From Trametes villosa (Eukaryota > Basidiomycota > Agaricomycetes > Polyporales > Polyporaceae): a stretch of 64,000 bases of DNA. This document shows, one piece after another, positions 31,575-41,486 of this stretch (position 1 is the stretch's first letter; every line of letters begins with the position of its first letter). The stretch is taken from contig PUDQ02000003.1 in assembly GCA_002964805.2 (NCBI GenBank), forward strand, positions 3,906,001 to 3,970,000, given 5' to 3'. A model generated the notes under the pieces. It did no database searches. It was not told the DNA's origin and worked only from the letters and a program-made list of their open reading frames with translations. The position numbers and the translations under genes were made by a program.

Positions 31575-34500
31575 CTACTGCTTAGGTTTAGCAGTACCTT
31601 CGAATTGGAATCGAGGAACCCATTTCTTGGGTTCGGGTTTCGCAGTCGTCGAAACCTCAGGATCGAACAACGGCAAACTTTTGCCGTTGATTACTACCGT
31701 ACCTGCACGGAAGTCTAGGATTACTCCATGCTTCCTGCAGAAGGTAGTTCCCAACACGACATCGTACTTATCGATGTCTACTACGTCAAAGTATTGCGTA
31801 GTATTCACAGAGCCCACCTTGAGCTCTGCTTGCGCACCATAATTGATGCGCGTCTTGCTGCCCTTGGTTCCCAATTGCAGCCCTACAGGCTGCGCCAGAT
31901 CGATACGATCTGCGCGACTCAGATACGCCAACTCTGGCGTAATCGAATCGGTCGTGCAGCCCGAGTCGAATAAGGCCAGAGCTGTGACCTTATTGATTGT
32001 AATCTCAGCGCATAGTGTGCGCTGGGCCTGGAGCGTGCGCACAGGTTGCGCCGCGGGATCGTCTATACGACGTATCTTGTTGTCGTATAACCAGGCCTGC
32101 TTGTACCCTCGCGTGGGTGCAACCGCCATGGTGTGTAACCGAAGAGGCTCAGGTTCGGCCTCTTCTAGCGGTGCAATACGCATCGCGATGAAGTATTCAT
32201 CTGCATCTCCCTCTCCAGGAGATGCGTAATGATCCTCGTCAGGATCATACTGAGATCCTTCCAGACCATAGTCTGACAACGGATATTCTCCGTTATCGTC
32301 TGGGCTATCCGCAAGAGCCTCGGGTTCAGGCTCTTGATCCTCGGGACGAGTTGCCGTGTTGTCGTCGGCAACGTCTTGTTGTGTAGACGGCTCGTTGCCG
32401 TCGTCCGACGTGTCGTCGATGACACGCTGAGCGAACATCCGCTGTACTGTAGCGGATTTCTTCCCGTAGTTGGGACATTTCGCGTCGCTCGCGAAGTGGC
32501 CTATTTGACCACAGGAATAGCACTTAAGAGGTGCTTTCTGAGTCTTATCAATCCGCGCAGTTGACGCGGATTGCTGCACCGCGCCAGACTGACGCGGTAC
32601 CGAACCACCTCGCACGTCTGTCGAAGGGCGTTTAAAGCCAGTAGTAGCTTTATGTATCGTAATATTATTACTACGGGAAGCCGAAGCCGTTGGCTTCCTA
32701 AGTACATTACGCACTCCTCGTTGCGGGCGTGCCTCTACCGTCGGCTTAGCACCGGTGTTCGGTATAGTATGTGCTCGCGAAGGTTCGCGAGCTAACTTCC
32801 GAAGCCGCATAGCGCGCGACTTCTGCTCAATATCTTGAGCCACTTGGTACAATTGTGCCAAGTCGTGTTCTTGAGGAGACATACCGTTAACAACGGTAAG
32901 TAGGTACTCGATGTCTTCGGGTAACGCCTCAATGAACTTCCTACGCAATTGGAAGGGCGTAGGCTTCTCCCCACATCCTTTCGGATATGTACAGCAGCTT
33001 CTCATATAAAGCTGCAACCCCTCCGTCACTGGAGCGGTAAATTAGCGAAGCATACTGTTGCTCCGCAAGTAGGTTCAAATCCTTATGGATGAACCTACGA
33101 TAGAGTGCTATAACAGTCTCCTCGAATATCCAGTCGCGCTTATCGCGCGACGGAGACTGTATAGTGTTGTAGAACCACGTAGCGGCATCACCGCTAAGTG
33201 CAGTGCCCAATATTCGGACACGGTCACGGTCCATCCTAGGACCCGTGATCCTCAACGTGTTGAAGTACTCGAGGAGGCCTCGCAGCCATACCTCGAGTGC
33301 ATCGAGATCGTCTTTCCCCTCGTACGTCTTGGGTGGCGCAAGTTTCGCCACCTTCAAGTACGCAGGGGGATCACCCTCTGGAGGTGATCCGACCATCTCA
33401 TCTATCATCCGTACGAGACGGCTGATCGTTACACCATCACGAGGCCCTACTACAGGCCCCGTGTATGCCAGCGGTTCCGTAGTTTCCGCTGGCTGCATAG
33501 GAGGTAATCCTCCGTAATATGCAGACGCTCCCATTGAACGTCGAGGGTGTTTCCAGTCCCATAGTCCAGGCGGCCGTTCTTGACGGTACGCGGGTCCTTG
33601 GGACGCAGACATTGGCTCAGCGGGATAATCGCTGGGCGAGGATGGAATTGGCTGCGCGACATGCGCAGCCCTAGTCGAGCCTTGCGGATTATCGAATGCC
33701 ACGTTCCGAGTAGGAACGGCATTCTGTACATCGCCAGTTCGACGGTTTGATGAGGACGGCGGCAGTTGCGCCGTCGTGTGCGGTGGATCATACAGCCCCG
33801 CACGACTCAGTCGTTCAATCCGGCCAGCGACGATACGCTGGCGAGGATCCAATAGTGCATCCTCTACTTCGCGATCATCCGCGAAGTTCTCCATTTGCGG
33901 ATCAGCAGCTGAGCTGATATGTGTATCTATGGTTGCCCTTGTCATAGGCAACTCGTCGCTTTCATCCTCACCAGCCACGATAGGCTGATGAATGTGGTGC
34001 CCTGCATCGGCATCCTCACTTACCGCTATAGCGCGAGCGGTAAGGTCCTCCTCGTCTTCTTCGTCCATTAGGTCACCTAGGCCTAATTCCGCTAATGCGG
34101 ACTGCAGAGCGAGGTTCGTCTCGTTTTCTGCCTCGAGTATCTGCTTCTGCAGCAGACGGAATCGTTTCTTCGATTCCCGAACTACCATGCGCAACGGCGC
34201 AAGGTTCAGTGCCGGTGCCGCCGACACTGACGAGCTCGCAGCCAACTGCTGCGAGCGTCCCTCACGCAGATCCTGCCAGTCTTGCCCAATGTTGGCAAGA
34301 CTCCGACTGTTAAGCGAGCTCGCAGCGGAGCCCGATCGTCGTGACGGGCCTGCTTGGTCTGAAGCCGGTCGTCCAGCATGCACGCTGGCAGTCGCACGAC
34401 CCCTAGTAGGGTTCGTGGTATCGTCTAAGCCGCCGGATACCACTGATTGTGGTATCGAGGGTCCACCCTCGCCCTCTGTAGATCGAGGGAGTGACGTGGC

Positions 34501-34605
34501 GGGTTGACCCGCGCCGAACTCAGCGCGGGGGGGTTGGTTCGAGGTAGAAGTCGAGGCCCGCGGAGTTCGCGGGTCCGTGGGGTTGTTTGAGCTGTGGTGG
34601 CTCAT
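31575..34605 (-). pseudogene. Gypsy gag-protease with one frameshift
   Basis: The first frame starts at ATG 34605 and encodes 554 residues: a disordered Ser/Pro-rich N-terminus, a helix (ESKKRFRLLQKQILEAENE) and the conserved gag capsid region (KTYEGKDDLDALEVWLRGLL to LYEKLLYISERM). There the frame slips, near 32975-32990. The other frame resumes at PTPFQLRRKFIEALPEDI and includes a zinc knuckle (CYSCGQIGHFASDAKC, with a wider H-to-C spacing than usual) and a retropepsin-like protease with catalytic LALFDSGCTTDSIT and a YDVVLGTTF segment. Gag and protease are therefore one polyprotein broken by a single shift, either mutation or assembly error. Confidence 0.88.
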
Positions 34606-34709
34606 TCTTGCTGGATGCGGATGGGGGTTGCTAGGGGATTAGAGTTCGATGACGTGGTTGCACGTCGAGCCCCAAATCGGGCGATTCTAACACGGTAAGA
34701 GTAAAAAAG

Positions 34710-34997
34710 TGTTAAACTCACGGGTGTCGGGCACATCTGATGCCCGCAGTCTCCAAGTACTCTGGTCCGGGCTCTATTAGGGCTCGGCGTACTCGGGAGA
34801 TGGTGGGGCAGTTGTAGAAGGCTGCCCTCACCAGACGCGCGGGCTCCGAATACCCGCGCGTCGTACGCGTCTATCTACTACATGATATCTACGCGGTATC
34901 TTATCCTAGCGCAATTAGCGCTAGGTACTGATCGCGACATAGCGCAACTAGCGCTATGTCCTACAAGAACCCGTAACGACCGCGGAGGGTCGTTACA
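34710..34997 (-). repeat. 5' LTR of the Gypsy element
   Basis: This 288-bp repeat differs from the 3' LTR at about nine positions. On the minus strand, CTTTTTTACTCTTACCGTG follows it and should contain the primer-binding site, but I could not match it to a tRNA 3' end. Confidence 0.93.
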
Positions 34998-36887
34998 ACT
35001 GGCCTAGGACCCTGTCGTCCCCGTCTCGCTTTGGGATCCAGGGACGTTACGTATCTTTCGGGATAGATGACGGTGCGTAACTGGCCAATCGGACATCCGC
35101 CGGCCTATTGCTGAATGCACTGCGTAGCTTCGTGTGCTGCCGCTCCACGTGTGCGCATAAGCTTGTGATCGAGGGCGAGGACAGTAGGGGTTGTGTGGCC
35201 GCAACATCTAATGATGGTGAGTGTCAGAGGAACGATCCGGAGTACTCAGTCGCTCATCGTTTCTCGCTCGTCACTAGAGAGCACATCAGACCACATGCAG
35301 TTCAACCTCACACGCAGACGCGATCACGCATTCGAGTTTTGGACGCCGCCCGTGCTCTCTACCGCCCTCGCCGTCACGTTTCTGCCCAAGCAATGCGCAT
35401 CGACCGTGCCCGGCCGAGCATCGCTCATCGACCTCGGTGCCCGCCTTGCGAGACATCGCAACGGCCGCGCTCCTCCCACGGCGACAGTCAAAGTGACACC
35501 GCGGCTACACTATCCATTTTGGCGCTCGACAACGCCCGCACGTTCGTGCGGTGGGGCTTCCTTAGTCGATTGCGGATCGTATATCGTCCGGAGGAGTGCT
35601 CTCGTCAGATTCACGCTGAGACGAGCTCGCAAGTTAATCGTGCTCGTGGGACGCTACGCCTACAGGCAAGAACCCCTTGAGCTTTTGTTTTCAGCGTATG
35701 ACGCACTGATCTTTCATTCGCAACAGGTGCAGCGCAAGTTTGACGCGACCATGGGGCCGAGGTTATTCAAGCCTGGGATTCATGCACTGTCCATGGACAC
35801 ATATCCCGTCCTGCGTTTCCTCTGCAGCCGCAACAAGCCACTCTACGTCGGACCTCACATATCTCGGCGACATCTCCCGTCTTTCGGCTACTTGACGACC
35901 GTCGGTTTGACGGGTTGTGGTGTCGATTCGACCAAGGCGCTCCTCTACCTCGTTTGGTTTTGCCGTAGCTCATCGGGGCTGCGCATTGACTGCTCTTGTG
36001 TCAAGAGGCTGCCATCGGTGTTGACGGTGAAGGGGCGCGCCTGTCGACTACCTGCGCACACCTTTACGCATCCCAGCATTCATCGAAACTCGTGCTGGAC
36101 TGGTTCCGCGTGTGTTCACCCCGTGCTACAACGATTTCGAGCGAGTAATTGACTCGCATCTATCAGGTCACCCTATGTCTGTTCGGGAGCGCAGTGGCTG
36201 CCCCTACCGAGCCGACTGCGCCCGAGACCGCATATATGTAAGTATAACCACGCATTTTCCTCCGTGTCGCTCAATCCCTTCGACAGCTGCAGTTCTGTGG
36301 CTGCCGTCGCCCTTTGCATATGTCAGTTAGGAGCTGGTGATGTTCAGAAAGGTGCGCGCTTCCCGCATGTCACCCGAACATCCGACATCAGCACAGCGAC
36401 GACGCGCGTCCCCTGTTCAATTTCAGACCGCTAGTGCAACCTAGTGCGACTTCAGCACTCGGCTGGACGTTGCACACAATGCCGCCCTGGCTCCGAGACC
36501 GATCAAGGAGCCTTCGCAGAGTGCCCGGTATAACCACAGGCAAGCGGCAAAAGGGGCTATCCTCCACGGAGAAGCGGAGTCTGTGCAAGAGATCGTTGCG
36601 AACATACGGAAGGTACCGACGATCCTCAGTGCGAAGGACGCTGTTCGTCGACTCACAACAGATTGCGAGCGAGGCGAGCTCAAAGCCTCCTATCACGTAC
36701 ATCGACCTCCCTGACTGCTCTCATGTGGCTGGTAGCGGGATTCAAAGGATATTCGGTCGCACTCGCGGCCGCAGATCACTAGCCTAAGCACCCAGTAAGT
36801 TGCGTTGATCCACGCCAGCGCGAGGTTGTTTCAACTTGTCTGCACTTTCCCGGATAGGCGAATGTCGAGGCCGCACAACGCGTCCAT
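34998..36887. other. Intergenic or decayed DNA, no gene confirmed
   Basis: This stretch lies right of the 5' LTR. A 319-codon plus-strand frame (35193-36152, GTG start) has no recognisable domain or codon bias. The missing exons of the gene broken at 24464 could lie here but are not evident. Confidence 0.4.
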
Positions 36888-38326
36888 ATGGCCCCAGCCG
36901 TTTCGACGTCAGGTTGGAAGGAGCTCGCGCGTGTTCACCGACAACTTGTAGGCGCAGGCGTATGCTGCTGGGCATCGCTCGTCGCCTCCAGTGCGCTTGC
37001 GTCACACGTCATGCGCCCTGTCGTCTACGAATCGGCTCTGGGACGTTCCCGTGGAGACTTTGTGTCGCTGTTTACTCTGCTTGGTCGTCTCCCTTACCCT
37101 CACTCTACGTCTCGACCGTGCCTCCCGCCCTCGCCCGTATTCATGACATGCCGAGCGCTGCTGTACCGTCAATGTGCTGTCGCTCTCGTACACCCACCGC
37201 AATTTCTGCTAGCTGACGCCGGACCCGAGTTTGATTGCGAGCTGCCAATATGTGATATGCCGACGGGGTTGTGGATCAGCGTCCATTTCCAACGTCAGCC
37301 TAATGCAAACCGCTACAATTACCCAGGTGGGTTGTCTCTGGCCGCCTCGCATTATTCGCAAACGCTCACGTCGCGCGTTGCGCGTAGTACCCTGTCCTCA
37401 AGTCGGGGCCAGCTGACGCGGTAGCTACTTCGCGTCCGGTGTCAACGGCGCAGGCCTCGTGGGCGCATAGCTCTGGTGGGAGCTCAAAGGCCTCGGAATT
37501 CGCGTCGGCGTAGGCCTCTCTTCCGTACGTGTCCGCATTATTTGTGGGGCCACCCTACATCCGGTCATGAATCCGCGCAGATTCTCCCTCTCATCATCCC
37601 TCTCGCATCCTGTTTCGTCCTACTCGGGCCTGAACGCTTCGTAGGTCGAACATACTCCATGGCAGAGGGCGATGAGGAAGGCGCCGCGCTGACTGCAGAG
37701 TATGTTCCGCTGCCGTGCGGCGATGACAAAGAGGCCGTCCGAGACATCGAGCCCGAAACGACAGTGAAGATGCCCGTGGCACTATCCTTGGAAGACATGT
37801 GGCGACTCGCGAAGCCCATGCTGGCGAAGTACATGCTGCCGCTCTGTAAGTTTTATCTGTTCCTTGGATCGTTCCCCACTGAGCCTGCGCACGCATCCAG
37901 AGTGCGTATACCTGGTGAGTGCGGCACACGTGCTGGTTACTGTGAACATCTGCCTCAACAGCCTCGCTGTTTGAATACACTGTTGATCAGGTATGTCCAC
38001 GCCTCGCGCGCTCAGCGTTCATAGCGCTTATCCTCGACAGGGGATCTCCCCTACCCTCGTATACCCCGTCCCTACCCGGGAGACGCACTGGTTCATGAGC
38101 CTCCTCATCCACTCCATTCTGGACTACTACCCACTCTGGCAGGTTCGGCGTCCATACGTGGCCCTTCTCGCCTACAGGGTACACTGACACGCGCCTGCAG
38201 CTCGTCTGCCAGAGCACCGTTTTCCTCTCGCACTCCTCGATCTCGCTCGGGCTCCCGCCTCTCCCCGGACGGCTACTCTCGCTTCCCGCCGTCGTGCAAA
38301 GAGCCATCCTGTGCACGCTCGCTGAT
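36888..38326 (+). pseudogene. CLN3/battenin-like lysosomal membrane protein, decayed and truncated at the assembly gap
   Basis: The C-terminal half is clear: SYFASGVNGAGLVGA, then LWWELKGLGIRVGVGLSS (exon to 37524); ILPLIIPLASCFVLLGPERF through LSLEDMWRLAKPMLAKYMLPL (37581-37845); SLFEYTVDQ (37962-37990); GISPTLVYPVPTRE with HSILDYYPLWQ (38041-38142); and LVCQSTVFLSHSSISLGLPP up to the gap (38201-38326). These match the conserved late membrane segments of CLN3/Btn1, a vacuolar/lysosomal membrane protein. A TAG interrupts VGA/LWW at about 37464, and the frame before SYFASG meets a TGA. Upstream, SGWKELARVHRQLVGAG near 36910 loosely resembles the earlier RIRY-type region. The N-terminal third is not found. 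I read it as a pseudogene or poor sequence, with splice sites of the last five exons intact. Confidence 0.7.
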
Positions 38327-38349
38327 NNNNNNNNNNNNNNNNNNNNNNN
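38327..38349. other. Assembly gap of 23 undetermined bases
   Basis: A run of N separates a CLN3-like exon from retrotransposon sequence. Its true size is unknown. Most of a retrotransposon copy and the end of the CLN3-like gene may be missing here, or the join may be wrong. Confidence 0.99.
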
Positions 38350-38393
38350 TCGAGTGCATCAGCGGCCCGCCACACCCTGAGCAGACCCTTGGA

Positions 38394-40710
38394 ATGACCA
38401 ATTTGCCCGGCGGCAGCTTCCAATTCCCGCAACAAGCGGGTCCTTCGTTCCAGAGCGTGCCCAGTACGAGCACGCCGATGCCACAGACCGGTGGCATCCC
38501 TCCTATTCCCTTCTCGAGCATGACTTGGGCGCCCGTAGCAGGCCAACATCTGTTGGTCGCACACAGCGACAACTGTGCTGTGTGCGTGGACTTCGTCCGC
38601 CACTACAATGCAGCGGCATCAGACTCGACGTTCCGGGACGCGCAGACGCGCGTCCAGTCAGAACTGCAACAGCGGTTCTGGCGGCACTTCGAGGAGCACC
38701 AGAGGGTGGAGGAGGGGAGGAGCCGTGATCGGATCGCGGAGCTCCAGGCGAAGCTCCAGAAGATGAAGGAGCTCGTCGACGAGACGAAGTCGATCCGGGA
38801 CAGATACCGGAGCGAGCGCGAGGCCGCTCGCCAGGAGCGCGACGAGTACGAACGTGAGCGCGACGAAGTGCGCTCGCAGTTGGAGGCTGAGCTCAGTCGG
38901 GCTTGGCACAGGAGGGCATCGCCTTTGCGCGACAAACGACGAGGCGACCCGAGGGAACTCAGTCCTTGGAGGAGGGATAATGTGAACGATAGATCGTTCA
39001 CGTCGACATCAAGGAGCTCAGCGCCGTCCGCTGGGCCCAGCTTGATGCCGATCGTGTCGCTGCCCAGCAGGGCAGGACCATCGAGGACTGGAGTGTCGCA
39101 GATGACAACGCCAAACGTGGCAGGACCGTCAACATTGACGGTGATGCCGACCTCGTCGATATCTGCGGACCGGGACCACCCTATGGTGGACTGGGAGAAC
39201 GCCACAAGCGATGAGGACGACGATATCGACGAGAGGCGGATCGAGAGGGTCACCTCTTGAAACCGATATTGTCGTGCTCGTCGCGACACTGTCCCGGCAC
39301 ACACTCCGGGTCAGGGCGCGCCGTTTGGCACGCAACCTCCGCTGCAACCAGCGACGGATGTGGCGAGGGTCCCCGGGTGGCCGTACCACCTGTTGGCCCT
39401 CCCCACTGATTCGGACCCGCGTCTCGCGGGGCACTGGTACAACTACGTGCCAATGTCCGTTGCGGATGCCAACAACATCATCATGGCTGCTCGCCGTGAT
39501 ACGGGTGAGGCGGCTCACCACATCCGTGACCTTATCGGTCAGGTGAACTTCCGCTCGGAGTACACCGGAGTGGCTGGCCTCAACCAGCTACAGTCGTCGT
39601 GGTGTCGCGAGGCGCCACCGCCGCTGATTGCGGTGGCTCAACGAGCCGACTCCCGGGGAAACACTCCCCCTGGACTCAAGCACGTGTCGATGGCGCACTT
39701 GCCGCCGCCGTCGTCAACCCTCTCGTGCAAGCAGACACCCGCTGAGTGGCGGGAGGTCAAACTGAAGCTGCGTGCACAATGCACGGCGCCGGCCCCAAAC
39801 CAGCCGAGCTTCAGTGAACCGCCTGCTGTGTGGCAGGCCTGGTACGGCGTTGACGAACGCCATATCCCTCTGTGGATGGAGCGGGAGCCAAGTGGGCTTC
39901 CTACAACGCGCAGCGTGGAGTACCACGTTGCTGTTCGAGCGATGCTGCCGTGCAGCACGCCACTGGGCGCGCAAGGGCACTGGGTGACCCTCGCCCACTG
40001 GCTCTTCTCAGTGCCGGGGCTCTACCGCTATGTGGTAGAGCAGGGGCCGTACCCAATAGGTGCGAGCTACCACCCGGGGCCCTACCCCAACCACGTCGCC
40101 AGCATGACGTTGTTCCACCTGGCGCGCTGGTTCACGGCGCGCGGCCTGACACCGACGGCTGCTGAGCGGTTCTTACCGCTCGCGAGACTGTGCCGCAATG
40201 AGCGGAATGGTCGCGACCTCCGGTCGCTGTTCCCTCACATGGACGGCGGCCCAAACTCGACCGCCGACGTCGGCGTCGTGCCCAGTTCGCGGGATCTGGG
40301 ACCGGTTGCTACAGGTGGCCCACTACCACCACCCAACGCGCCCGCACCCGCACCCGCACCCGCACCCGCACCCCCCGCAGGCGCCCGAGGCGTCTGCCAC
40401 CATCTCCGACGACGTCAAGATGACCGACGCGTCCACCACCACCATCGCGACCGCCATAACTGCGGTCGCTGAGCCGTCAAGCATCGCCTCAACCCCGTCA
40501 CACATCGTGGCGGGTCCCTAACCCGACGATGGAGTGCCTCCTCCGCCGTACTCCCCCGCTCGTGCGATGGAGGACGTGCATGAGGAACCCATCGCCGGAC
40601 CATCACAACCACCTGCCGCTGCTAGCAACAGGCACGACAAGAGCGAGACTGCGACAGGTGAGCAGGGGTCCTCCCCTCTCACTCCGTCTTCACCCAACGC
40701 CGACACCTCA
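38394..40710 (+). pseudogene. Decayed copy of the Gypsy extra ORF
   Basis: The first frame (38394-39260) covers the CxxC segment (NCAVCVDFVRH), the coiled coil and the Ser-rich region. It then shifts near 39250, resumes at about 39360 (VARVPGWPYHLLALP onward), and shifts again near 40370 in the PA-repeat. A stop follows GPS/VAGP near 40520. Between these breaks the protein is very close to 25233-27782, with conservative changes in the coiled coil and the WVTLAHWLFSVPGLYRYVVE segment. Confidence 0.82.
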
Positions 40711-40711
40711 T

Positions 40712-41183
40712 AGGTGTCCAAACATGAGCTTCGAGTGCAACCATCATGCACTCGTCGTATACCACGATGGTATGACTGCAAATATTTGCAATCCCTGCAG
40801 GAGACAATATTATCGTCTCCTCAGGCATAACGCAACTGATCTGCGTCAAAAATTGATCGGTTCGTCTGCCATAGCTGCGGTACTAATGTACATAGCCGCA
40901 CCACACGGTGCGTGCACCCATACAACCAAAAACAAAAACATTACCATACTATGGTAGTGTAATGGTATGACTGCTACTATTCACAGTCGTGTATATACCC
41001 CACTGCACTACTATGACCACACTGTGAGCCTAGTTGGCTCACTAACTCATTGTATATATGAGTTGCGCACACACTATGTGCAACTCTTTGTATCATATAG
41101 TGCTATGACTGCGAATATCAGCAGTCGTTCCTTTTACTATATTATTCTATTATAGACCCGTACACGGGTCTAGAGGGGGAGAG
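40712..41183 (+). other. Hairpin-rich 3' region of the second Gypsy copy
   Basis: This is the counterpart of 24762-25232, with the same series of inverted repeats. One stem is CATTAC (40939-40944) with GTAATG (40959-40964), where the first copy has CACTAC with GTAGTG, so both arms changed together. The polypurine tract ends at 41183. Confidence 0.75.
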
Positions 41184-41471
41184 TGTAATGACCCTCTGCG
41201 GTCGTTACGGGTTCTTGTAGGACCTAGCGCTAGTTGCGCTAGGTCGCGGGCATTACCTAGCGCTAGTTGCGCTAGGATTAGATACCGCATAGATATCATG
41301 TATTAATTAGACGCGTACGACGCGTGGGTATTTGGAGCCCGCGCGTCTGGTGTGGGCAGCCGTCTACAACTGCCCCACCATCTCCCGAGTACGCCGAGCC
41401 CTAATAGAGCCCGTACCAGAGTACTAGGAGACTGCGGGCATCAGAAGTGCCCGACACCCGTGAGTTTAACA
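41184..41471 (+). repeat. 3' LTR of the second Gypsy copy
   Basis: This LTR is 288 bp, TGTAATGACC to GAGTTTAACA, the same length as the two LTRs of the first copy but more diverged. It contains GACCTAGCGC (41221-41230) pairing with GCGCTAGGTC (41236-41245). The first copy has GACATAGCGC/GCGCTATGTC at the same place. Confidence 0.93.
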
Positions 41472-41486
41472 CGATATGTCTCACCC

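Larger units (their letters stand above)
24474..34997 (-). mobile_element. Ty3/Gypsy LTR retrotransposon with chromodomain-like integrase and an extra 3' ORF
   Basis: The element is 10.5 kb long and is transcribed on the minus strand. Two 288-bp LTRs (24474-24761 and 34710-34997) start TGTAACGACC and end GAGTTTAACA on the minus strand. A polypurine tract adjoins the 3' LTR. The order gag-protease, reverse transcriptase-RNase H-integrase identifies Ty3/Gypsy, and an extra 849-codon frame follows pol. I count about nine differences between the LTRs (about 3%), a fairly young insertion. Two frameshifts break gag and pol. The expected short target-site duplication is absent (GTTCC before, ACTGG after), which may mean recombination with another copy. 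Confidence 0.92.
38350..41471 (+). mobile_element. 3' part of a second copy of the same Gypsy element
   Basis: The order extra ORF, hairpin-rich region, polypurine tract (CTAGAGGGGGAGAG) and LTR matches the 3' end of the element at 24474-34997, in opposite orientation. It ends GAGTTTAACA at 41471. gag and pol are absent, lost at or hidden by the gap. The LTR end lies in the 5' part of a Plavaka transposase gene. Confidence 0.9.

Noticed and set aside
35193..36152. A 319-codon plus-strand frame
   Set aside because: It has a non-ATG start, no domain, no compositional signal of coding, and lies in decayed DNA between a retrotransposon and a pseudogene.
24474..41471. Tandem hairpins considered as a CRISPR-like or tRNA-like array
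   Set aside because: The stems differ from one another in sequence, have no regular spacing or spacers, and continue through protein-coding regions of a retrotransposon.
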